Origin: Microbacterium sp. Root166
GTDB taxonomy: Bacteria; Actinomycetota; Actinomycetes; Actinomycetales; Microbacteriaceae
Direction of reading: 5' to 3'
DNA length: 64,000 nt
Assembly: GCF_001427145.1 (NCBI RefSeq)
Contig: NZ_LMGL01000001.1
Span: forward strand, 124,823-188,822
The notes below the pieces were generated by a model. That model had not been told where the DNA came from, did no database searches, and saw only the letters and a program-made list of their open reading frames with translations. The translations under genes were made by a program, and so were the position numbers. How positions within the stretch are numbered: position 1 is the first letter of the stretch; every line of letters begins with the position of its first letter. Of the stretch, positions 1 to 9,502 are shown in pieces.

Positions 1-461
1 GTGCTCAGGAACGGGTGCACGACGTCGCCGGAGTCGGGCCACGTCGTGAGCTTCGCCCCGGTGGCGGGGTCGTACCAGTTGTAGTACATGCCGCTGGCGT
101 CGTTGCGTTCGAGCGTCTCGAGCGTTCCGAGCGTCGCCGCCATACGGGCTCGGGCCTCGTCCGGGGAGATGATGCCGAGGTCGCGCGCGGTCACCGTCGA
201 CCACAGGTACCCGCCGATGTTCGTCGGCGAGGTGTACGCGCCCGCCGTGGACAGGTCGCCCGTGATGTTGTCGGACGGCAGGCCGGTGGCCTCGTCGGTC
301 ATCGCGTCCAGAGATGCCCAGGTGTCCTCGGCATATCGCTGGAGGGTCTCGTTCCCCGGTCTGCCGGAAGCGGGATCGCCGCTCGCCGTCGCCGGTCCGG
401 CGATCGCCAGTCCGGTCACGACCAGTCCCGCTGCAGCCGCCGTGCTCACCCATCGCTTCAT
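1..461 (-). CDS. Secreted glycoamylase-like (GH144-type) glycosidase, N-terminal part
   Basis: The gene runs off the left edge, so only about 153 N-terminal residues are visible. The start ATG at 461 is preceded by a good AAGGAGAG ribosome binding site. Residues 1-26 form a signal peptide (MKRW, a hydrophobic Ala/Val/Leu core, then GPATASG), so the product is probably exported. The mature part has a PTNIGGYLWS segment (about residues 80-89) and a YYNWYDPATG segment (about 129-138). Both resemble the glycoamylase-like alpha/alpha-toroid fold found in endo-beta-1,2-glucanases and in the C-terminal part of cyclic glucan synthases. Catalytic residues would lie outside the window. The family is inferred from these two motifs; substrate unknown. 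Confidence 0.62.
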   Translation of the reverse strand, partial: MKRWVSTAAAAGLVVTGLAIAGPATASGDPASGRPGNETLQRYAEDTWASLDAMTDEATGLPSDNITGDLSTAGAYTSPTNIGGYLWSTVTARDLGIISPDEARARMAATLGTLETLERNDASGMYYNWYDPATGAKLTTWPDSGDVVHPFLS

Positions 462-611
462 TGCGCTCTCCTTATCGAAAGCGGCTCCGCCCGGCGGAAC
501 CGTCGGTCGGGAAAACCTAACAGGTGAAAGGTATTGAGCGGAACCCCGTGGTCCGCACTCTCACTGGCCTCTCACGGAGCCGCGCGCCCGGGATCTCGCG
601 CCACTCGCCAA

Positions 612-646
612 GACACGCCGCTGCTTGCCCGCGCGACCGGCGTGTC
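612..646. terminator. Possible hairpin terminator after ramB
   Basis: GACACGCC at 612-619 pairs with GGCGTGTC at 639-646 around a 19-nt loop. An outer CGCCAC/GTGGCG pair can extend it. It lies downstream of the ramB-type stop (698) and upstream of the glycosidase start. The rest of 462-697 shows no gene; the half next to 461 must hold the glycosidase promoter. Confidence 0.3.
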
Positions 647-697
647 GTGGCGACTCGCGGGTCAGGCTGCCGCGCGGTGTACGGACGAGCGGCGAGG

Positions 698-2176
698 TCA
701 GCGCGGGGCGTGGGCCTCGAGGAACTCGTAGACGTCCGTCGTGTCGACCCCGGGGAACGCGCCCGTCGGCAGCGTGGCCAGCAGCGTGCGCGGGGTGCGG
801 ACGTTCGGCCAGGAGTTCTCGCGCCAGGATGCCTCGAGCTCGGCGGGAGCCCGTCGGCAGCATGCCTCGACCGAGTGCTTCGACACACCGCGGTTCGGGG
901 TGTCGCGCCCCAGGAACCACTTGGTGTCGTCGAACCGCACCCCCACCGAGACCGAGTGCGCCCCCTCGCTGGACTGCTCGACGCGGGCCGTGCACCAGTA
1001 CGTCCCGTTGCCGGTGTCGGTGTACTGGTAGTACGGGTTGAAGTGGTCGTCGACGTCGAACACGACCCGTGACGTCCACTTGCGGCAGCACATCTGCCCC
1101 TCGATCGAGCCGAGGCGATCGGTCGGGAAGTTGACGTCGTCGTTCTCGTACGCCTTCGTGATGGTGCCCGATTCGTGGACCTTGAGGAAGTGCACCGGGA
1201 TGCCGAGATGCACGCTCGCGAGATTCGTGAAACGGTGCGCGGCCGTCTCGTACGACACCGAGTACGCGTCGCGGACGTCCTCGATCGAGATCGCGCGGTC
1301 CTTCTTGGCCTCCTGCAGGAACGGCACGGCGTGCTGCTCGGGGATGAGCAGCGCGCCGGTGAGGTAGTTCGTCTCGACGCGCTGGCGCAGGAACTCCGCG
1401 TACGACGTCGGCTCGCGGTGACCGAGTATCCGGCTCGACAGCGCCTGCAGCACCGCCGTGCGCGGGTCGCCCTTCGCCGTCAGGCGGCTGGACAGGTACA
1501 GGCGGCCGTTCTTGATGTCGGCGACGCTGCGGGTGGTCTGCGGCAGGTCCGGCACGTAGTGCAGCGTGAACCCCAGGTGCGCGGCGATGTCGGATGCCGT
1601 GCGCTGCGTCAGCGGACCGCCCGGGTGGTCGACGGCCTGCAGCAGCGCTCGCGCCTGGTCCTCGAGTTCGGCGAAGTAGTTGTTCTGCGTGCGCATCAGC
1701 CGGCGAAGGGCGACGTTGGCCCGCCGGGCCTCCTCCGGAGTCGCGGCCCGCTCGTCGCGCAGGCGCTCGATCTCGGACTGCAGGGCGAGCATCGCCTTGA
1801 GTGCTTCGCTGGGCACCGTCTTGCCGACGCGGAAGGGCGGGATCCCGAGGGCCTGGAAGGTCTGCCCGCGCATCGCCCGCTCGAGCGAGATCTCGAGCGT
1901 CGCGCGCTCATCGAGCGGCTCCGACTCGAGGATCGCGTCCAGGGTCGAGCCGAGCGCACGGGCGATCGCCTGCAGCAGCGTGAGCTTGGGCTCGCGCCGG
2001 CCGTTCTCGATCATGGACAGCTGGCTGGGCGCGCGATCGACGGCGGCGGCGAGCTCTTCGAGCGTCATGCCGCGCTCGGTGCGCAGCTGGCGGATGCGGC
2101 GGCCGATGGTGAGGGAATCCACACCCTCATCGTCGGGGAGTTCTGCGACCGGGTCACGGGTGAACGACGTCGTCAT
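698..2176 (-). CDS. ramB: RamB/ScfR-family regulator of acetate metabolism
   Basis: A 492-residue cytoplasmic DNA-binding protein. An XRE helix-turn-helix fills about residues 23-78 (TIGRRIRQLRTERGMTLEEL ... SQLSMIENGRREP). A central IrrE/ImmA-like region follows (about 195-300) without an intact HExxH metalloprotease motif. The C-terminal domain is of the short-chain-fatty-acid regulator type and has Cys pairs QMCC and EACC. This domain order and length match RamB of Corynebacterium and Mycobacterium, which represses or activates glyoxylate-shunt and acetate genes. It is divergent from aceB-aceA over a 207-bp gap, the arrangement expected for a regulator of that pair and of itself. The Cys pairs may bind metal or thiol ligands; that is a guess. 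Family assignment is firm, orthology to RamB likely. Confidence 0.85.
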   Translation of the reverse strand: MTTSFTRDPVAELPDDEGVDSLTIGRRIRQLRTERGMTLEELAAAVDRAPSQLSMIENGRREPKLTLLQAIARALGSTLDAILESEPLDERATLEISLERAMRGQTFQALGIPPFRVGKTVPSEALKAMLALQSEIERLRDERAATPEEARRANVALRRLMRTQNNYFAELEDQARALLQAVDHPGGPLTQRTASDIAAHLGFTLHYVPDLPQTTRSVADIKNGRLYLSSRLTAKGDPRTAVLQALSSRILGHREPTSYAEFLRQRVETNYLTGALLIPEQHAVPFLQEAKKDRAISIEDVRDAYSVSYETAAHRFTNLASVHLGIPVHFLKVHESGTITKAYENDDVNFPTDRLGSIEGQMCCRKWTSRVVFDVDDHFNPYYQYTDTGNGTYWCTARVEQSSEGAHSVSVGVRFDDTKWFLGRDTPNRGVSKHSVEACCRRAPAELEASWRENSWPNVRTPRTLLATLPTGAFPGVDTTDVYEFLEAHAPR

Positions 2177-2383
2177 GGCGTCACTCTGTCACAGAAACAG
2201 AAATATCTCGAAACTTCTCCCTCGGTTTGGTCGGTCAGGCCCATGATCTTCACCGCAGAGTGGACTCACACCCCGCAGACCCCGATCGAAGCAGAAACGC
2301 GGATCACGGATGCCGAGGGCCCAGCGCACACGCCGGGCCGCGGCATCCGCCCACCACACCTTTCGTCACAGGAAGACAGGAAC
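2177..2383. promoter_or_regulatory. Divergent ramB/aceB promoter region
   Basis: A 207-bp gap between two divergent starts. It contains an unusually A-rich patch at about 2190-2220 (AGAAACAGAAATATCTC then GAAACTTCT), the only such patch nearby. I do not see an exact copy of the corynebacterial RamB box, so the operator is not assigned. A GGATGCC (2308) and a GGCATCC (2341) copy lie in the aceB leader. Confidence 0.4.
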
Positions 2384-4048
2384 ATGACACCTGCAACCGC
2401 CACCCCGATGCGCATGCGCACGGGCCCCATCCCGACGCACACCCAGGACCCCTCGATCGAGGTCGCCGCGCCTCTCGCCGCGCGTTACGACGAGATCCTC
2501 ACCTTCGAGGCACTCGAGTTCCTCACGGAGCTGCACCACCGCTTCGGCGCCCGCCGCCACAGCAGGCTGGCCGACCGCCTGCGTCGCCGATTCGAGATCG
2601 GCAACGGGCACGACCCGCAGTTCCGCGACGACACCCGTCACATCCGCGAGGACGCTCAGTGGCGCGTAGCGGGCGCCGGTCCCGGGCTCGAGGATCGCCG
2701 CGTCGAGATCACGGGCCCGACCGACCCGAAGATGACCATCAACGCGCTCAACTCGGGTGCGAAGGTGTGGCTCGCCGACCAGGAGGACGCCACGAGCCCG
2801 ACATGGAAGAACGTCATCGAAGGCCAGCTGAGCCTGCGCGACGCCATCCGGGGCGAGTTGTCGTTCACCAGCCCGGAAGGCAAGCGCTACGAGGTCACAG
2901 CCGACGAGACGCCGACGATCGTGATGCGCCCGCGCGGGTGGCACCTGCCCGAGCAGCACATCCGCTTCACCGACCCCACCGGGCGCACGATGGCGGCGTC
3001 GGGCTCGCTCGTGGACTTCGGCCTGTATTTCTTCCACAACGCGAAGCAGCTCATCGCGAACGGTCGCGGGCCCTACTTCTACATCGCCAAGCTCGAGTCG
3101 AGCGAAGAGGCGAAGCTGTGGGACGACGTGTTCACGTTCAGCGAGGAGCGCCTGGGCCTCGAGCACGGGACGATCCGCGCGACCGTGCTGATCGAGACGC
3201 TGCCGGCCGCGTTCGAGATGGACGAGATCCTCTTCGAGCTGCGCGACCACTGCGCCGGCTTGAACGCCGGCCGCTGGGACTACATCTTCTCGATCATCAA
3301 GAACTACCGCGGGCGCGGCGCACGGTTCGTGCTGCCCGACCGCAGCGAGGTCACGATGACGGTGCCGTTCATGCGCTCGTACACCGAGCTGCTCGTGCAG
3401 ACGTGTCACAAGCGCGGCGCCTTCGCGATCGGCGGGATGAGCGCCTTCATCCCGAACCGCCGTGACCCCGAGGTGACCGAGCGCGCGTTCGAGAAGGTCG
3501 CCGCCGACAAGAAGCGCGAGGCCGGCGACGGCTTCGACGGAACGTGGGTGGCCCACCCCGACCTCATCCCCGTCGCTCGCGCCGAGTTCGACGCGGTGCT
3601 CGGTGACCGCCCGAACCAGCTGGACCGTCAGCGCCCGGACGTGTCGGTCGCGGCATCCGATCTGCTCGACGTCCACATCGGCCGCCCGATCACGGCAGCC
3701 GGCGTGCACGCGAACGTGTCGGTGGCCATCCGCTACCTCGAGGCGTGGCTGCGGGGCCTGGGCGCCGTCGCCATCGACAACCTGATGGAGGATGCCGCGA
3801 CCGCGGAGATCTCGCGCTCGCAGGTGTGGCAGTGGATCCACCAGGACCAGACGACCGAAGACGGGACTCCCATCACCCGGGACTACATCGAGGGGCTCAT
3901 CCGGCAGGTGCTCGGCGAAGTCGACCGGCGCGACGGCGACCGCTTCGACGATGCGGCCGAGATCTTCCGCGACGTCGCCCTCGGCCAGGAGTTCCCGGCG
4001 TTCCTGACCCTTCCGGCCTACTCGCGCTTCCTGGCCGAGACGGCCTGA
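2384..4048 (+). CDS. aceB: Malate synthase A
   Basis: Condenses glyoxylate with acetyl-CoA to malate, the second step of the glyoxylate shunt. The 554-residue length is that of malate synthase A (the G isoform is near 720). Visible features are RPRGWHLPE at about 182-190 and the family signature HCAGLNAGRWDYIFS at 289-303. The reading frame is open far upstream (from 1175), but that part is the shadow of ramB. The chosen ATG has a GGAAGACAGGAAC leader as its ribosome binding site and gives the normal N-terminus. aceA follows after 29 bp, so both are probably co-transcribed. RamB-type control is inferred from the divergent neighbour. Confidence 0.95.
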   Translation: MTPATATPMRMRTGPIPTHTQDPSIEVAAPLAARYDEILTFEALEFLTELHHRFGARRHSRLADRLRRRFEIGNGHDPQFRDDTRHIREDAQWRVAGAGPGLEDRRVEITGPTDPKMTINALNSGAKVWLADQEDATSPTWKNVIEGQLSLRDAIRGELSFTSPEGKRYEVTADETPTIVMRPRGWHLPEQHIRFTDPTGRTMAASGSLVDFGLYFFHNAKQLIANGRGPYFYIAKLESSEEAKLWDDVFTFSEERLGLEHGTIRATVLIETLPAAFEMDEILFELRDHCAGLNAGRWDYIFSIIKNYRGRGARFVLPDRSEVTMTVPFMRSYTELLVQTCHKRGAFAIGGMSAFIPNRRDPEVTERAFEKVAADKKREAGDGFDGTWVAHPDLIPVARAEFDAVLGDRPNQLDRQRPDVSVAASDLLDVHIGRPITAAGVHANVSVAIRYLEAWLRGLGAVAIDNLMEDAATAEISRSQVWQWIHQDQTTEDGTPITRDYIEGLIRQVLGEVDRRDGDRFDDAAEIFRDVALGQEFPAFLTLPAYSRFLAETA

Positions 4049-4077
4049 CCCACGTCCCTTTCGAAGGAGAAGAAGAC

Positions 4078-5673
4078 ATGACCGCCTATCAAGACGACAT
4101 CGACGCCGTCCGCGCGCTGAAGGATCAGCAGGGCTCCCCGTGGGACGCCATCGACCCCGAGTCGGTCGCCCGCATGCGGGCGCAGAACCGATTCCGGACG
4201 GGTCTCGAGATCGCGCAGTACACGGCCGACATCATGCGGCGCGACATGGCCGAATATGATTCGGACTCGTCCGTCTACACCCAGTCGCTCGGCGTCTGGC
4301 ACGGCTTCATCGGGCAGCAGAAGCTGATCTCGATCAAGAAGCACCTCAAGAGCACCGACAAGCGCTACCTGTACCTGTCGGGCTGGATGGTCGCCGCCCT
4401 CCGATCGGAGTTCGGTCCGCTGCCCGACCAGTCGATGCACGAGAAGACGTCGGTGCCCGCGCTGATCGAGGAGCTCTACACCTTCCTCCGTCAGGCCGAC
4501 GCGCGCGAGCTCGACCTCCTCTTCAGTCAGCTCGACACCGCGCGCGCCGCGGGCGACGAGACCGCCGTGGAGTTCGTCCAGTCGCAGATCGACAACCACG
4601 AGACCCACGTCGTGCCGATCATCGCCGACATCGACGCCGGGTTCGGCAACCCCGAGGCGACCTACCTCCTCGCGAAGAAGATGATCGAGGCCGGCGCCTG
4701 CGCGATCCAGATCGAGAACCAGGTCTCGGACGAGAAGCAGTGCGGACACCAGGACGGCAAGGTCACCGTGCCGCACGAGGACTTCCTCGCGAAGATCAAC
4801 GCGGTCCGCTACGCGTTCCTCGAGCTCGGCATCGACAACGGCGTCATCGTCGCCCGCACCGATTCGCTCGGGGCAGGCCTCACGCAGAAGCTCGCCGTGT
4901 CGAACGAGCCCGGCGACCTGGGAGACCTCTACAACTCCTATCTCGACGTCGAAGAGGTCTCCGAGTCCGAGCTGGGCGACGGCGACGTCGTCATCCGCCG
5001 GGAGGGCAGGCTGCTGCGCCCGAAGCGACTGGCCAGCAACCTGTACCAGTTCCGGCCCGGCACGGGCGAGGACCGCGTGGTCCTCGACTGCATCACGTCG
5101 CTCCGAGCCGGCGCCGACCTGCTGTGGATCGAGACCGAGAAGCCGCACATCGAGCAGATCGCCGGCATGGTGGACCGCATCCGCGAGGTCATCCCCGACG
5201 CGAAGCTGGTCTACAACAACAGCCCGTCGTTCAACTGGACGCTGAACTTCCGCCAGCAGGCCTACGACCTGCTCGCGGAGAGCGGCCAGGACGTCTCGGC
5301 GTACGACCGCGGCAGCCTCATGAGCGTCGAGTACGACGACACCGAACTGGCCCGACTGGCCGACGACAAGATCCGCTCGTTCCAGCGTGACGGCTCGGCG
5401 CGCGCGGGCATCTTCCACCACCTCATCACGCTGCCGACCTACCACACGGCCGCACTGTCGACCGACGACCTGGCGAAGGGCTACTTCGGCGACGAGGGCA
5501 TGCTCGCCTACGTCAAGGGCGTCCAGCGTCGCGAGATCCGCGGCGGGATCGCCACGGTCAAGCACCAGAACATGGCCGGCAGCGACCTCGGCGACACCCA
5601 CAAGGAGTACTTCGCCGGCGAGGCCGCCCTCAAGGCAGGCGGCGCGCACAACACGATGAACCAGTTCGGCTGA
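4078..5673 (+). CDS. aceA: Isocitrate lyase, long (531-residue) type
   Basis: Cleaves isocitrate to glyoxylate and succinate. The catalytic cysteine lies in KQCGH (residues 220-224), followed by QDGKVTVPHEDF. That sequence and the 531-residue length mark the long bacterial subfamily known from Pseudomonas. They differ from the roughly 430-residue KKCGH enzyme typical of mycobacterial Icl1. A strong GAAGGAGAAG site precedes ATG 4078. The frame is open upstream, but within aceB. With aceB it forms a two-gene operon closed by a strong palindrome at 5678-5719. Confidence 0.95.
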   Translation: MTAYQDDIDAVRALKDQQGSPWDAIDPESVARMRAQNRFRTGLEIAQYTADIMRRDMAEYDSDSSVYTQSLGVWHGFIGQQKLISIKKHLKSTDKRYLYLSGWMVAALRSEFGPLPDQSMHEKTSVPALIEELYTFLRQADARELDLLFSQLDTARAAGDETAVEFVQSQIDNHETHVVPIIADIDAGFGNPEATYLLAKKMIEAGACAIQIENQVSDEKQCGHQDGKVTVPHEDFLAKINAVRYAFLELGIDNGVIVARTDSLGAGLTQKLAVSNEPGDLGDLYNSYLDVEEVSESELGDGDVVIRREGRLLRPKRLASNLYQFRPGTGEDRVVLDCITSLRAGADLLWIETEKPHIEQIAGMVDRIREVIPDAKLVYNNSPSFNWTLNFRQQAYDLLAESGQDVSAYDRGSLMSVEYDDTELARLADDKIRSFQRDGSARAGIFHHLITLPTYHTAALSTDDLAKGYFGDEGMLAYVKGVQRREIRGGIATVKHQNMAGSDLGDTHKEYFAGEAALKAGGAHNTMNQFG

Positions 5674-5677
5674 AGCG

Positions 5678-5719
5678 ACGACGGATGCCGCGGACCGGCC
5701 GGTCCGCGGCATCCGTCGT
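5678..5719. terminator. Bidirectional terminator between aceA and the response regulator
   Basis: A perfect 42-bp palindrome (two 21-nt arms, no spacer), starting 4 bp after the aceA stop and ending directly at the stop of the convergent regulator. Each arm contains GGATGCCGCGGACC. The position between two tail-to-tail genes fits a shared terminator. There is no U-tract, which is common in actinobacteria. Confidence 0.8.
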
Positions 5720-6352
5720 TCAGTTCAGAAGTCCACGCTCCATCGCGAGCGTCACCGCCCGCGTGCGGTCCGTCACGCCCAGCTTCTCGAAGACCTTCAG
5801 CAGATGCGTCTTGACGGTGGACTCGCCGATTCCGAGCAGAGCGGCGACCTGCTTGTTGCTGTTGCCTATCGCGACGAGCCTCAGCACATCGGTCTCACGG
5901 GCGGTGAGCACTGCGGTCGGCTCGGGCTGCCGCATCCGCTCGACCAGTCGCACGGCCACCGCCGGAGACAGCGCGGACTGCCCGGCGGCCACCGACCGGA
6001 TGCCCGCGACGATCTCGGCCTGCGGAGCCGCTTTGAGGAGGTAGCCCGAGGCGCCGGCCTCGATCGCGGCGAGGATCTGATCATCCGACTCGTATGTCGT
6101 CAGGATCAGCACGCGCGGTGGCGGGTCTCCGGCCTCTCCCCCGACGATGCGGCTGGTCGCGACGACCCCGTCCACGCGCGGCATCCGGAGGTCCATCAGG
6201 ACCACGTCGGGGCGGGTGACCGACGCGAGCTGCACGGCCTCTTCCCCGTCGGACGCCTCCCCCACGACCTCGAACCCCGGCTCGTCGGAGAGCAGTCCGG
6301 CCAGTCCCGCGCGGACGACCGGGTGATCGTCGGCGATCAGCAGACGGATCAC
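5720..6352 (-). CDS. NarL/LuxR-family response regulator
   Basis: A 210-residue response regulator. The receiver domain (1-about 120) has the acidic pair D8/D9, phospho-acceptor D54 in VVLMDLRMP, and a conserved K in GYLLKA. The C-terminal LuxR helix-turn-helix is at about 145-205 (LTARETDVLRLVAIGNSNKQ, GESTVKTHL). It overlaps the upstream kinase gene by 4 nt (ATGA), so the two are translationally coupled. They form the control half of a four-gene operon with the ABC ATPase and permease. Such layouts (for example Bacillus lnrJK-LMN) usually sense and export membrane-active compounds and induce their own transporter. That role is inference here. Confidence 0.9.
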   Translation of the reverse strand: MIRLLIADDHPVVRAGLAGLLSDEPGFEVVGEASDGEEAVQLASVTRPDVVLMDLRMPRVDGVVATSRIVGGEAGDPPPRVLILTTYESDDQILAAIEAGASGYLLKAAPQAEIVAGIRSVAAGQSALSPAVAVRLVERMRQPEPTAVLTARETDVLRLVAIGNSNKQVAALLGIGESTVKTHLLKVFEKLGVTDRTRAVTLAMERGLLN

Positions 6353-7551
6353 AGCGCCCGCTCCGCCACGGCTCGCTCCGCCATGACACCCGCCCCCGGG
6401 AGGACCACCACCAGCGCCGTCCCGCCGCCCGGCTGCGACCGCACCTCCAGGCGACCGCCCGCGAGGGCGACCCGCTCCCGCATGCCGTCGATGCCGAACC
6501 CGGAGTGGGGAGCGTCCGGATCGAATCCGTCGCCGTCGTCGACGACCTCCAGGCGCGCCGCCCCGTCCTGCGCCACGGCGACGCGCACCACCGCGCGGAC
6601 GGCACCGGCGTGCTTGGCCACATTGGAGAGCGCCTCCTGCAGGCAGCGCAGCAGCACGACCTGGGCGTCCCGCTCCAGGGTTCCCGCCACTTCGCCGCGC
6701 TCCAGGGCGATCGCGGCGCCGCCCTGCGCGCGGAAGCGCTCGATCAGGCGCTCGACGGCCGCCTCGAACGCGGGCTCGGAGGGGACGGCCGCGGTGCGGG
6801 CGACGATGGCGCGGGCCTCGTTCAGGGCATCGCGCGCGACCTGCTCGACGGTCGCGATCGTGGTGGCCGCGGCATCCGTCTCACCGTTCCGCGATTGCCG
6901 CCCGCCCCGCTCGGCGAGGATCACGAGCCCCGCGAGGGTCTGCGCGAGAGTGTCGTGGATGTCGCGGGCCATCCGCTCCCGCTCCTCGGCGGCGCCGCGC
7001 CCACGGCTGAGCGCCTCGACCTGCGCCTGTGCCGCCGTCAGGTCGGCGAGGAGTCGTGCGCGCTCCTCGCCGTACTCGGCGATGCTGGCGATCCACAGGC
7101 CCAGCGCCGTGGCGAAGACCACCGAGAAGGTGGCGGTGGTCGCACCCGAGACCGCGGCCCCGGCGGTGAACCCGCCGCCGATGAACACTCCCGTGAAGAC
7201 GCTCGCGGCGATCACCAGCGAGGCCAGGATGCCGCGGCGGCGCGTATCGCCGATGACCCAGGCCAGCGGGTAGGCCAGCGTCTGCAGCATCGCGAGGAAC
7301 GGGGCGGCGGCAGTGCCGATGCCCACGGCGAGCGCGGCGACCGCGAGGAAGACCGGGAACCGCCAGCCGGCGGGCGGGTTGCCGATCGCCGCGCGGCCCA
7401 CCAGGACGTAGCCCAGCACGAAGAGCACGATGCTCGCGAGCGCGATCATCAGGCGCTGCTGCCCCACCGGACCGAATCCGAACAGCAGGCCCACCGCCAT
7501 CGCCAGCGACCCCGCGCCGACCGTCACGTCCCACCAGCGTGGCTTCAGCAT
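6349..7551 (-). CDS. NarL-type sensor histidine kinase
   Basis: A 400-residue membrane kinase. About five to six hydrophobic segments lie in residues 10-155 with almost no extracytoplasmic domain, which suggests sensing within the membrane or through the partner transporter. The HisKA_3 box ERMARDIHDTLAQTL puts the phospho-acceptor at H199. The C-terminal HATPase contains DDGDGFDPD and GIDGMRERVALAGG. The start ATG is 51 bp after the permease stop, and the end overlaps the response regulator by 4 nt. The signal is unknown. Confidence 0.9.
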   Translation of the reverse strand: MLKPRWWDVTVGAGSLAMAVGLLFGFGPVGQQRLMIALASIVLFVLGYVLVGRAAIGNPPAGWRFPVFLAVAALAVGIGTAAAPFLAMLQTLAYPLAWVIGDTRRRGILASLVIAASVFTGVFIGGGFTAGAAVSGATTATFSVVFATALGLWIASIAEYGEERARLLADLTAAQAQVEALSRGRGAAEERERMARDIHDTLAQTLAGLVILAERGGRQSRNGETDAAATTIATVEQVARDALNEARAIVARTAAVPSEPAFEAAVERLIERFRAQGGAAIALERGEVAGTLERDAQVVLLRCLQEALSNVAKHAGAVRAVVRVAVAQDGAARLEVVDDGDGFDPDAPHSGFGIDGMRERVALAGGRLEVRSQPGGGTALVVVLPGAGVMAERAVAERAL

Positions 7552-7602
7552 CTCGTCGTCCTTCCGGCCCGGCTCGCGGTCGAGACGTGTCGCAGCGCCA
7601 GG

Positions 7603-8466
7603 CTACGCGTCCCGCCGGATCCACCGGAAGGTCAGGCGCGAGAGCACGAGACCGACAACGAGCCACACCACGAGCGCGATCGCGACGCCTCCGAGATCCC
7701 ACTCCCCGTGCTGCTCGAGGCTCGCGTACTCGTCGGGCAGGAACACCGCGCGCATCCCCTGCGCCATCCACTTGAGCGGGAAGATCCCCGCGACCGTCTG
7801 GAGCCAGTCCGGCAGCTGCGAGAAGGTGAGGTACACGCCGGAGACGAACTGCAGTGCGAGCGCGATCGGCACGACGACGGCGGTGGCGCTCTTGCCCGTG
7901 CGCGGCACGGAGGACAGAGCCACGCCGAGCAGCGCGGAGGTCGTGATGCCGAGCACGAACACCCACGCGAACGTCGCCCAGCGTGCGGGCTCCGTGGGGA
8001 GCTCCACACCGAGAACGAGGGAGGCGAAGGCGAGCAGCAGCGCCGCCTGCAGCACGCCGGTGACGCCGACCTGGCCGATCTTGCCCAGGAAGTAGCTGAC
8101 CGGAGAGAGCGGGGTGCCGCCGAGGCGCTTGAGCATGCCCTCCGAGCGCTCGATGGCGATGTCCATGGCGAGGTTCTGGAAGCCCGACAGCAGCAGTCCC
8201 GCCGCGATCATCCCGGGCAGGTAGAGCTCGGCCATCGATATCGGCGGCACATCGGGCGAGAGCTGCACATCGCCGTCCGACCCGAACGCGACGCTGAACA
8301 GTCCCAGCATGAACACCGGGAACAGGAAGGTGAAGAACAGCGTGTCACCGGAGCGGAAGTACTGCACGATCTCGAATCGTGCGCGCCAGGCGCCCATGGC
8401 GAGCATGCCCTTGCGGGGGCGGCGGACGCGCGGCGCGGCGGCAGTGGTCTCGACCTCGACGCTCAT
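7603..8466 (-). CDS. ABC-2 type export permease
   Basis: A 287-residue integral membrane protein with about six TM helices. It has the usual ABC-2 layout: a cytoplasmic N-terminus, TM1 in [20 protein letters not shown], a large loop with [17 protein letters not shown] (the coupling region facing the ATPase), then four C-terminal helices. The family includes DrrB-type drug efflux permeases. Its start overlaps the end of the ATPase gene by 4 nt. The substrate cannot be read from sequence. Confidence 0.88.
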   Translation of the reverse strand: MSVEVETTAAAPRVRRPRKGMLAMGAWRARFEIVQYFRSGDTLFFTFLFPVFMLGLFSVAFGSDGDVQLSPDVPPISMAELYLPGMIAAGLLLSGFQNLAMDIAIERSEGMLKRLGGTPLSPVSYFLGKIGQVGVTGVLQAALLLAFASLVLGVELPTEPARWATFAWVFVLGITTSALLGVALSSVPRTGKSATAVVVPIALALQFVSGVYLTFSQLPDWLQTVAGIFPLKWMAQGMRAVFLPDEYASLEQHGEWDLGGVAIALVVWLVVGLVLSRLTFRWIRRDA

Positions 8467-9365
8467 CGTCCCGTTCCCGTCGAGTCGGCGGTCTCGTCCG
8501 CAAGGTCGGCGTGGGTGAGGGCTTCGGCCTCGGCGACCAGGCGGAGGTAGATGTCCTCCAGGCTGGGCCGCATGATCTCGAGGTCTGCGGGGGCTCCACC
8601 CAGGCGCGCCCCCAGGGCCGTGACGAAGCTGAACGGATCGTCGGTGCGCTGCTCCCGCGGCATCCCGTCCTCCGTCCAGCGGACCCGCGGCACGCGCGCG
8701 TCGGCACCGCCGAACCCGGCGACCGGGCCGATGGCCTGCATGCGACCGGCGGCGATCACCGCGACCCGGTCGGCGAGCTGGGCCGCCTCGTCGAGGTAGT
8801 GGGTGGTGAGCAGGATCGTCGTGCCCTCCGTCTGGAGGACGCGGATCAGATCCCAGAACTCTCGGCGCGCATGGGGATCGAAGCCCGTGGTGGGCTCGTC
8901 GAGGAAGAGCAGCTCGGGACGCCCGATGATCCCGAGAGCGACGTCCACCCGGCGCTGCTGTCCGCCCGACAGCCGCGAGATGCGGGTCTTCGCCTGCTGT
9001 TCGAGCCCGACGGCGGCGATCACCTCGTCGACATCACGGGGATCGGGGTAGAAGCCTGCGAACTGCCGCAGCTGCTCGCGCACCGTGACGAGTCCCGCCT
9101 GGCCGGTCGACTGCAGCACGATCCCCAGGCGCGCCTTCCAGTCGAGGCCCGCGGCGCCGGGGTCCACGCCGAGCACCTCGACCTCGCCGCCGGTCCGGCG
9201 ACGGTATCCCTCGAGGATCTCGACCGTCGTGGACTTGCCCGCTCCATTCGGGCCGAGGAGCGCGAACGTCTCGCCGTGCTCGATGTCGAACGAGACGCCG
9301 TCGACGACCGTGCGGCCGCCATAGGTCTTGCTCAGGTCCCTCACGCGCACCGCATGTGTCTGCAT
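8463..9365 (-). CDS. ABC transporter ATPase (DrrA/CcmA-like)
   Basis: A 300-residue nucleotide-binding subunit. Walker A is [12 protein letters not shown], the signature is [16 protein letters not shown], Walker B is [17 protein letters not shown] and the switch His is in [10 protein letters not shown]. The frame stays open to 9431, but the ATG at 9365 has a GAGG-containing leader and gives the normal start just before [11 protein letters not shown]. It is the first gene of the four-gene ABC/two-component operon. The C-terminal extension of about 70 residues after the NBD is typical of DrrA-like exporters. Confidence 0.88.
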   Translation of the reverse strand: MQTHAVRVRDLSKTYGGRTVVDGVSFDIEHGETFALLGPNGAGKSTTVEILEGYRRRTGGEVEVLGVDPGAAGLDWKARLGIVLQSTGQAGLVTVREQLRQFAGFYPDPRDVDEVIAAVGLEQQAKTRISRLSGGQQRRVDVALGIIGRPELLFLDEPTTGFDPHARREFWDLIRVLQTEGTTILLTTHYLDEAAQLADRVAVIAAGRMQAIGPVAGFGGADARVPRVRWTEDGMPREQRTDDPFSFVTALGARLGGAPADLEIMRPSLEDIYLRLVAEAEALTHADLADETADSTGTGR

Positions 9366-9502
9366 GACCTCAGCCTGGCCGATCGCGGGCGGCCCGGACA
9401 GCGGTCGTCCGTCGGAGGAGGCATCCCCCATTCGGTGGAGGCCTGCCGCCCGGGCTCACGTCCGGCCGCGCAATCCGCACGACGACGCCCGCGCTCGCCG
9501 AC

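Noticed and set aside
2190..2225. A-rich patch in the ramB-aceB gap as a RamB operator.
   Set aside because: It does not match the RamB consensus I know closely enough; kept only as part of the divergent promoter region.
1175..2383. A 403-codon upstream extension of the malate synthase frame.
   Set aside because: It is antisense to ramB, low in complexity and rich in Arg. The ATG at 2384 has a ribosome binding site and gives the normal malate synthase length.
2366..3841. A 491-codon open frame antisense to aceB.
   Set aside because: Arg/His/Asp-rich composition without motifs, typical of the complementary frame of GC-rich coding DNA.
6505..8550. A 681-codon open frame on the plus strand across the ABC/two-component operon.
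   Set aside because: A shadow of three overlapping minus-strand genes with recognisable domains.
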